Source: Scortum barcoo
Lineage: Eukaryota > Chordata > Actinopteri > Centrarchiformes > Terapontidae
DNA length: 64,000 nucleotides
Reading direction: 5' to 3'
Assembly: GCA_023238725.1 (NCBI GenBank)
Contig: CM041541.1
Location: 14,399,044 to 14,463,043 of the forward strand
Both the position numbers and the translations under genes were made by a program. Positions 56,964-64,000 of this stretch are shown here, piece after piece; the stretch's first letter is position 1, and each line of letters begins with the position of its first letter. Under the pieces are notes generated by a model. It made no database searches. It saw only the letters and a list, made by a program, of their open reading frames with translations, and had not been told where the DNA came from.

Positions 56964-58371
56964 TTAGACACGCAAACCACATATTTAGTGTTTAGTAAAA
57001 CAAAGAGCAGAAGAAACGGAGGAAAATGTCATTAAAAGAGCTTAAAATGAAATAAAAGACACAAACACACTGATAGTAACTCAGTGACCTTTGACCTCGG
57101 CTTACACAAACACTCAGACATTCATTCATTAGAAATGAACTAATTCACTCATTAAGGACGAAAACTCTTCATGCTGCAGGATTACAGTTGATAATATTTA
57201 TCATAATAGTTATTAATGTAATGCTTTGATGCAAACATACTATATAAATGTAATAATCATTGTGTACTAATAGTATTATAATAATATCAAAACCACATTA
57301 GTATACTATGACACTGATGGGCTTCATTTTGACCTTCAGATCATAAATATGAATTAATAATCATTATTAATGCCTTATTACACAGTTTATACATGTAGAT
57401 GCACACTACATGTCTGATTAATAATTAATAAGGGTAGAAATAATAATATAACGACGATTAACGAATAACAGAGTAAATACTTTGACTGCTGGTTTCTTTA
57501 TGTGTCACACTCATTCAGGTTAACATGACGGCGTCCTCTAGTGGTCGTTGGGATTTTGACTCTGTTCCTCTGTTCTCGTTCACATTTTTAATTTGTGCAG
57601 AAAAAAAAAAAAACAACCTGAGCGTGTGGTTACATTTTAAAATGGGGGAGCAGACTTACCCTAAATTTTCTTTCATTTCTTCACCAGCTAACCTCTCGAA
57701 TGAAACCCAGAAACAACCACCGGCACCACATCTCAAATAATAAAATCCACATAAATAAGATAATAAAAGTAATAATGCAGGAGAGGCTCCACATCTGGAC
57801 GAGGAATCAACTTTGAATCTTTTCTTTCATTTCGCACAGAAAACAAAAACAAATTTATCAGAACGCAGATCCTGCTGATGTCAGTTTGGGTTTCAAAATA
57901 AGAGTCACACTGCTCCGAAAATAGACTTTTATTTTCTTGGAGAAAATGCACAGGAGGGAATGAGGGTAGAAATTCGTTAACAGGCCTTTTATAATAACTT
58001 TAATTATTAATATGCAAAAACTCAACATCTGAACGTTCATAGTAAGAAATGTGTGACAGCAACATTTTGAATTGAGAAATTCTTGGACTGAAAGTAAACT
58101 TTTAAATTAGTTTAGGTTTCAAAATAGGAGCTATCTACTCTGAGAATGCCTCAGAATTTAAATGCATATAAAGGTTAATAAAGGTTTATTTCAAAATATT
58201 GAATAAGAAATCATGTAAACATTTTTCAGGACAACAAATGTGACTGATGAGGGTAGAAATTTATTTACATGCACAAGAAAAAACTAAAAAAACAATTAAT
58301 TATTCTTTTATAAGAACATTTATTAAAGCAACATTTAAAACATTTTAACAATGTAGAAAAAATATAAATTA

Positions 58372-58377
58372 TTTATT
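58372..58377 (-). promoter_or_regulatory. senp7 poly(A) signal candidate
   Basis: AATAAA on the minus strand about 50 nt after the senp7 stop, giving a very short 3' untranslated region if used. Confidence 0.5.
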
Positions 58378-58426
58378 GCACAGGTGAATTAACGGCTCGG
58401 TGTGTGTTTGTTTGGTCCTCGTGGTT

Positions 58427-58558
58427 TCACTTTACTTCAGTCTGACTCTTGTACATCCTCATGATTAGACTCCGGATCTCCTCGCGTTTCTGTCGCACTC
58501 GTTGCCGCGGAAACCAGTGGTCCAAACGCAACGGGAAGTCAAAGTGCACCACGGGGTT
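58427..58558 (-). CDS. senp7: senp7 last exon
   Basis: 132 nt encoding NPVVHFDFPLRLDHWFPRQR, then a basic helix ending in SQTEVK and TGA (58,429-58,427). Confidence 0.93.
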   Translation of the reverse strand, partial: NPVVHFDFPLRLDHWFPRQRVRQKREEIRSLIMRMYKSQTEVK

Positions 58559-61500
58559 CTGAGGAGCCAATCAAAGTGCTCGATTTAGTGTGAACCATCG
58601 TCACAACTCGCCTTTAAAATCTGAAATGTTCGTCACTAGAATCTCCCTGAAACCTACACATGAGCAGATTTATTAGCTGGACAAATGTTTATTTTTAATA
58701 TTTCTGTGAAGGTTTTTGGAGTTAAAGGAGAACTTCAAAGGAGATCAGGTGAAATCATTTGCTAAATTTGAGTGTCAACTTGCAATAAAATAAAACAGCT
58801 CATCTTCATAATAACTCAGGTTCACTGATAATGAAAACTATCATCATTATTCTGTAGCAGTCAAAGGGTGTTTAGTTTCTACAGTACTGTGTTGGTCCTT
58901 GTTTGGGGAGCAGACGCCCTCCCACACTCAGACCGTGTGATCACAGTTTCAGGTGTTTCGTACCTGCAGGAAGCTCTCGGCATACTGCAGCAGGTACAGA
59001 CCACAGTCGCTGCTGTTGTCCTGTTGAGGGACCCTGCAGTTTGAACTCCTCATGGTGTCCGACGTGAACAGGCGAGGCGTCCCCCTCCGGACCTCCCACT
59101 CCACCTGCAGGTAGCTGAAAAAAATCACGAGTATTAAATGTGAAAGGAAACTGAAAGCATCACCGTCTTGATAAGCGACTGTTACAAGTGTGAAACTCAC
59201 TCTCTGAGGAGTCTGCTGACGTTCTCATGGTACGACACCTTCAGCGAGTCCATGACGAGTATGCACGGCCTGGAGATGATGAAGAGATGACTACATAAAC
59301 AAACTACAAACAAAACTACAAGGAACCAGCTGACCTGACATGTCGAGTTTAGAGCTCCTGGGATCAGTTTCTTTGCTGACGACTCACCTCTTCAACACCG
59401 TATCCCTGTCCCAGCCCTGCTGAGTACAGTCCTGAAGGAAAAAAGACACTTGATGTTATATAGAAAAAGACCAGAACACCTTTCAACTTGCCCAAAGAGC
59501 CCTTCCACATTTTAGATTGTGTTGTGGGCTATGACAGTTTATTTACCGATAGCTGCTGAGGTTTCAGACTGAGAGATGGTTTTCCTGCAGCTCGCTCTGA
59601 TCCACCTGAGACAAAAGAGCAAAACAACATCAGCTGTACCAGTTCAACAACAGTTTCATCACATCATCTCAGGATGTCTTTTACAATGTTGGCCACCACA
59701 GAGGAACAACAGCAGCTCCACTAACGTTCAAACACAACGACTAACCACTTCTGCAGAAGAACAAGATTTCCTTTAGCTGCTTCACAATAAAAGCCCTACA
59801 GAAACTGTCGCAGCTGAGCAGTTAAAGGTCAGACGACGAACACAACAACCTAACTAAACCAGTTTTAGCTCTTATTAGAAGGTGCTAACAGAAGGTACAG
59901 ACATCAAAAAATTATTAATAGAAAGCAAAAAGCACTGAAGAAGAAGTATACAAACACTGGATGGGTGTATTCACAGAAAAGCACTGATTTGAAGGAAAAA
60001 TGGGTTCAATGAAAATCATTTGAGAGTCATTACAGATGTTGAAAAAGAAAAATGAACTTCAGTAATCAGAGTGTCGGAGCTTTTGATGAATTATCTACAA
60101 GATGTAATTTCCACAGTTTTTCCTTTCTTATAGACAATAAAGATAAAAAGTGGCAGAATAAGACGTCTTCAACACCAAATGTTGGAGCTTAATATTTTGT
60201 CTGGAACATTTAATCCTTTAATTTTTGGTGTGAATTGATGTGTAATTCCCACAACTGCTGCCAGTGCCCCAAATACCAAAAAACCGTCTCCCTGAACGAC
60301 CCTGGAGGATGTAAAACTACACAAACATGTCTGGTGACGATTAGAGAGGCTCTGTTAAACATTACTGAGGCTGGAAGACACTGACGCTGCCAGAAACACT
60401 TTCTTCTACAGGGTTAGAGAATAAACAGCAACAGCTCACCTGTTTCGCTCTGAAACTTCTCGTACTGAACCTTCTCCAGACCCGGGAAACAAACCACCAC
60501 CAGGTACCAGTGGGCTCTACGAACACAAGAAACACACAGAGAAAGGATTGTATTTTTGGTTTCATGTTGGTGATTCTGCTCATCTTCCAGAGTATGTGAA
60601 GATGTGAGCAACTACAGGACTTTAAATGTTAAACATGCAGTGCTGAGTATAAATGACGGTATATAAAGAGATTAAAAAAAGTAGAAGTGACAGTTGGTTA
60701 GCTGGTTTTTGTGGTGCTGCTGCCTCCACAATTTAAACGACCACCTGAAGTCCATTTCTTAAAGACAGTCTTAAAAACTGAAGTGAAGTGTTGCTGGAAC
60801 TGGACCACGTCTTTGTCTCAGTACTTGTGTTGATACAAACCCTGAGTTTGTCTTTCTTCAGTGAACAAAAAAAACCAAAGTGTCATGTGCAGCAAAAGTT
60901 GCATGAAAACTATTGCACACATTCTATCACAGAACAAACGGCTGCACTCGTACAAAATGATCACAAATAACAGTGAGGAAAACATTTTTCTTTGAAGGAT
61001 TCGAGGAGTCCAGTAAAGGAACAAAGTGCAGAGAGAGGCAGGTCTGGTAAAGTCATTGAGAAGAATCAGAAATGATCCAGCAGAGGTGACTCGAGTCAGT
61101 CAGTCTGTTACCCAGTTGGCAGGTCGACACAGTGATGAGGTGCTTGAATTAAAGTAGAATTACAGTTTTTACTCAAACATCCCAACAGAGGTCAAAAGTC
61201 CAAATTGGCGTCTTTAATCTGGGACAAAAAGCTGAGTTCTGTCAACAGGAGTTTTATTTCTGGTCGGTCAGGGAGAGTAAAGACTTCCACCTTCAACAAA
61301 CTGCTGACCACCTCCAGTGCTCTCATAAAAACAGCTTTCATTCATTTCTGTGACAGGAAACATCAGATCCTTCAGGAAACTCAAGTCTTTGTGGATGTGC
61401 GCTTTGTGGACGTTCTTACTCTTGATTGACGGGCACAAACAGGAAGTCTTTGGTGAAAATGTCAACATGGCGGGTCCACGTCTTTACCCTCTGGTGCCTC

Positions 61501-64000
61501 ATGTGACGGTCGCTGAAAAAAATAAAGGAACAAGCAGAGAGGAGGGCTTAGACTGATGTACAATATCAGAAGAGACAATAAAAGACTGAAAATGTTGAAA
61601 GAATAAATGAATGAAACACAAACATCAAGTTCACATTATTATTGGAGATCACTGTCTGAAAATACTTTAATCTATCCCTCATTTATAAGGCAAGATTTTC
61701 TTTGGCAATGTTTTCAGGAAGCTTTTACACACTCATAAAATACCTTTATACTTCAGTTTGAGACAAGTTCTATAAGTCACCTCTGATGGATTTATTTTTC
61801 TCACATCTTGTTTCCTTCTGGATTGAAACCGCTTAGGAACGCAATATTTAGTAGAGATACAACAATCAGCTGCTTGATCGAACTGTTCAATCTGCATAAA
61901 ATGTTGAAATATCTTTTTTCTTTTATGGAAGTAAACTGAATATCTTTGGATTCTGGACAAAAAGACAAAAAGAAAAAACTGAAAACAAAATTGTAAAGAC
62001 ATGTTTCACAACTGACTGAAATTTTGTAGAATAAAGAATTGAGAAAATAATCATTAGATAATCAATGAGTCAATAGTTCTAGCGCTAACATGAACATCAG
62101 ATTCACAATATTATCTTTAAAAGTTTGTCAGTGACGGATATTTTCATTTTCTTTTTCTAATTTGGGTTCTTACGGGACAGACAGGGCGTCTTCCTCTCCA
62201 GCAGCTCTCCGTCTGCTCAGCTGTTTGTAGAAGAAACTGCTGAAGACGTGACTTCGCTCGGCCACCGAGCCCCCGACTCCTTCAAGGAAGGAGGTACCTG
62301 CAGGAGAAGACGATTCATGACCCCCCCTACTGGTGACTGACAGGACCTACAGCTAACAGCAGCCATCAAACAAAAAGTTTTTTCTTTGACACAAATCTTC
62401 ATGGCACAGACTGTTTTCAAAGACATTTCACTGTTTCACTTTTCTATGACTGAAAAACACACTCGTTAGTTCTGTAAATCAACTTTATACCCAAGAAATG
62501 TTTCCAAAGCTTCAAATAGCTTTATTACATTCAGTAAACTGATCAAGTCAAAAGGTAAAAATAAGAATGTCGTCTGCATAAAGTGAGACCTTTAAAAAGT
62601 TTTTTTTTACATCTTTTAACATGTCAGTAATTGAAGTCAGGGCAGGTGGAAATAAAGCATAAATAATTTCAGTGTTTCATCTGAATGACTGACTTGAGGT
62701 AGAAATCAATGATGACGTCGTTGAGGAACTCGCCGCTGCCCAAACAGGCGATGTCCTCCTTCGTCACCGTGATCCGGCCTTTGCAGGGCGCTGCCGGATA
62801 CTGGATCAACCTGAAGACCACATACAGAGGGTTCGGTCAGAAAAGTCAGCATGGACAAAGTTGCTCTTTTCCATTTTTCACGCTCTTTTGGCTTCACCAG
62901 ACCTCTTGTTAGTTCAGCTGCCAGTTACTCATTCATTTAACCAGGTTCAGGTTCTGTTGGGTTTTACCTGATGGGAAGCTGCTGCAGACCAGAAGAGTTC
63001 AGGTTGGACTTCTTACTTCTCTGGTTGTTTGTCACCTGACTGGATCTCTCCTGAAAAAGACAGCAAGTGAAGGATTTGTTTTCACTCTTCGAACCTAAAA
63101 AAGACCCACAAAATCAACAAGCTTAAAAACGGGTTTGAACTTTTGTGACCACAAACCGAACCTCCTCCAAGAGTCAACTCATCAGCTCTGAGCCGCCAGA
63201 TATCAGCTAACAGCTAACTACCTACCCTAACTGTGAGGAGAGAGGGAGGAGGGAAAGACAGGAGATGCACCTCCTTTAAGGATGGAAAGGAGGTGGGAAA
63301 CACAAAAGAGGAGACTGGAGAAGGAAGGAGACGAGGGCGAAGGAAGAAGGAGCCCAAAAAGAGAAGGAAGGAGGAAATGAAGGAATGAGACGTAACAGAA
63401 CCAAAGGCAGAAGGACATATGGGAAAAGGAAAGGAGGCAGCAGAGGTGAAGGAAGGAGTCGGACAAGGGAAAGAAGGGAAGGAAGGAAAGGAGGAAAAAA
63501 GAAAGAGAAGAAGAGAAGGAGGCAGAGTCGTACCGCAGAGTGTCCCAGCAGCCGGAGGAGGTGCTGGTCCAGTGGAGGAGGGCAGCTGTGGAGGAGGAGC
63601 AGCCCGTCGGTCCACTCAAGAGGGGAGGTGGGCCCGCCCGAGGAGGAGCATCCATTCTTGTACTCGTCCATGTCCAGGATGGAGGCCAGCAGGGCGGCCT
63701 GGAGCTCCTGCAGCTGCTCCTTCAACACCAGCAGGAGGAAGGAGCACGGCGGGCCTGAAGGACCAGGAGGACAAATTAAGACATGCTTGTTTTCAGGACT
63801 TCAGAAACTGGTCGGGTTTGGACCAGTCTGACAAACGACAGCAGTGTCAGGATAAACTGGCTCAGTACGACCAGTTTCTGTCTGTTTCTTCCCTGTTTGA
63901 CCAGAATGTGAACAAATGAGCCCAGTTCAGACTCAGAGTGTGGACATATTGATCAGAGACTGATCAGTTTGATTGGTCTCTGGGTATTTACGAGGCCGGT
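58427..64000 (-). CDS. senp7: Sentrin-specific protease 7, C-terminal part (5' end off window)
   Basis: Eleven exons are seen: 63,754-63,534; 63,050-62,968; 62,810-62,694; 62,297-62,174; 61,512-61,420; 60,516-60,440; 59,605-59,547; 59,431-59,388; 59,269-59,201; 59,114-58,964; 58,558-58,427. Borders are GT/AG and phases agree except for one frameshift in the 62,297 exon. They encode the split C48 cysteine-protease domain of the SENP6/7 type. The catalytic His is in EAHWYLVVVCFP, the Asp in CILVMDSL, and the Gln and Cys in VPQQDNSSDCGLYLLQY. The enzyme trims poly-SUMO chains in the nucleus. Being next to impg2 in the same orientation supports SENP7 rather than SENP6. A possible further exon end lies at 63,992-64,000 before a GTAAAT donor. 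Confidence 0.92.
58964..59114 (-). CDS. senp7: senp7 exon with catalytic Cys
   Basis: 151 nt encoding a YLQVEWEVRRG start and CRVPQQDNSSDCGLYLLQYA. Gln (oxyanion hole) and Cys (nucleophile) are both intact. Phase 2 in, 0 out. Confidence 0.95.
59201..59269 (-). CDS. senp7: senp7 exon with catalytic Asp
   Basis: 69 nt encoding PCILVMDSLKVSYHENVSRL; the D of VMDSL is the catalytic aspartate. Phase 2 in and out. Confidence 0.93.
59388..59431 (-). CDS. senp7: senp7 exon (44 nt)
   Basis: Encodes DCTQQGWDRDTVLKR up to the strand with the catalytic Asp. Phase 0 in, 2 out. Confidence 0.82.
59547..59605 (-). CDS. senp7: senp7 exon, insert loop
   Basis: 59 nt encoding GSERAAGKPSLSLKPQQLS, a variable loop that splits the SENP6/7 catalytic domain. 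Phase 1 in, 0 out. Confidence 0.75.
60440..60516 (-). CDS. senp7: senp7 exon with catalytic His
   Basis: 77 nt encoding AHWYLVVVCFPGLEKVQYEK and FQSET. The H of AHWYL is the catalytic histidine; phase 2 in, 1 out. Confidence 0.94.
61420..61512 (-). CDS. senp7: senp7 exon
   Basis: 93 nt encoding RVKTWTRHVDIFTKDFLFVP plus VNQ, one of the best conserved SENP6/7 blocks, directly before the catalytic His exon. Confidence 0.94.
62174..62297 (-). CDS. senp7: senp7 exon with 1-bp frameshift
   Basis: 124 nt. The conserved continuation reads AERSHVFSSFFYKQLSRRRA. Joining from the previous exon in phase 2 gives YLLP then a stop; removing one base at 62,286/62,287 restores the expected Y-L-L-L-E continuation and the outgoing phase. 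The expected exon length is therefore 123 nt. Confidence 0.88.
62694..62810 (-). CDS. senp7: senp7 exon, start of protease domain
   Basis: 117 nt encoding LIQYPAAPCKGRITVTKEDI, then ACLGSGEFLNDVIIDFYL. FLNDVIIDFYLK is the SENP hallmark opening of the C48 fold. Phase 2 in, 2 out. Confidence 0.93.
62968..63050 (-). CDS. senp7: senp7 exon, linker
   Basis: 83 nt encoding a Ser/Gln/Asn-rich linker that ends GLQQLPI and joins in phase 2 to RLIQYP. Confidence 0.85.
63235..63530. repeat. Purine-rich tract in senp7 intron
   Basis: Nearly 300 bp dominated by GGAAGGA/GAAGAGG words on the plus strand (pyrimidines in the transcript), ending next to the donor of the 63,534 exon. Confidence 0.85.
63534..63754 (-). 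CDS. senp7: senp7 exon upstream of catalytic domain
   Basis: 221 nt, phase 1 in, 0 out. Encodes PPCSFLLLVLKEQLQELQAA, a hydrophobic/helical block, and an acidic EWTDGLLLLH segment. It resembles the region just before the SENP6/7 protease fold. Confidence 0.8.

Larger units (their letters stand above)
54790..58426. other. Spacer between senp7 and impg2
   Basis: Holds the presumed impg2 5' flank (right after 54,789), a short CA tract (56,943-56,963) and the senp7 3' untranslated end. No other gene was recognised. Confidence 0.7.
59606..62967 (-). other. senp7 introns
   Basis: Introns between the listed exons, the longest being 59,606-60,439, 60,517-61,419 and 61,513-62,173. No mobile-element proteins or RNA genes were recognised. 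Confidence 0.6.

Noticed and set aside
63385..63919. Plus-strand Lys/Glu/Arg-rich frames overlapping senp7
   Set aside because: They arise from the purine-rich intron tract and the antisense of a senp7 exon.

Overview
The window looks like nuclear DNA from a ray-finned (teleost) fish. It has intron-rich genes, long AT-rich spacers, many microsatellites and a typical fish mix of mobile elements: a chromodomain Ty3/gypsy element, L2-, RTE- and CR1/Rex1-like LINEs, a Tc1 relic and a tRNA-derived SINE. Two protein-coding genes can be assigned firmly, both on the minus strand and both multi-exon. Exon borders were derived by hand from GT/AG sites and codon phase.

Layout. 1-11,563: no gene recognised, only microsatellites, minisatellites and a SINE. 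11,564-16,947: complete young Ty3/gypsy chromovirus with two ~495 bp LTRs, a 5-bp target duplication and a Tf1/sushi-like self-priming site. 18,660-23,720: near full-length but decayed L2-like LINE on the minus strand. 23,720-26,886: spacer. 26,887-54,789: impg2 (interphotoreceptor matrix proteoglycan 2), 18 coding exons. It encodes a signal peptide, a conserved N-terminal region, a very large acidic mucin-like exon, SEA1, a second mucin-like exon with glycosaminoglycan sites, SEA2, EGF-like modules, a transmembrane segment and a cytoplasmic tail. Its introns hold a Tc1 relic, an RTE-like LINE with a perfect 13-bp target duplication, a 5'-truncated CR1/Rex1-like LINE and older LINE scraps. 54,790-58,426: spacer holding the presumed impg2 promoter. 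58,427-64,000: the C-terminal half of senp7, a SUMO-chain protease; its 5' exons lie beyond the right edge.

The two genes have unrelated jobs (photoreceptor extracellular matrix; nuclear deSUMOylation). Their adjacency and shared orientation match the mammalian IMPG2-SENP7 order, and the human paralogues IMPG1 and SENP6 are also near each other, so this is an old paralogous block.

Two conserved exons carry frameshifts: a 4-bp tandem duplication in impg2 exon 13 and a 1-bp insertion in senp7. The gypsy element is also broken mostly by indels although its LTRs are almost identical. This raises the possibility of residual indel errors in the assembly. The strongest points for follow-up are the 3.5 kb acidic repeat exon of impg2, the impg2 frameshift, and the self-priming gypsy element.
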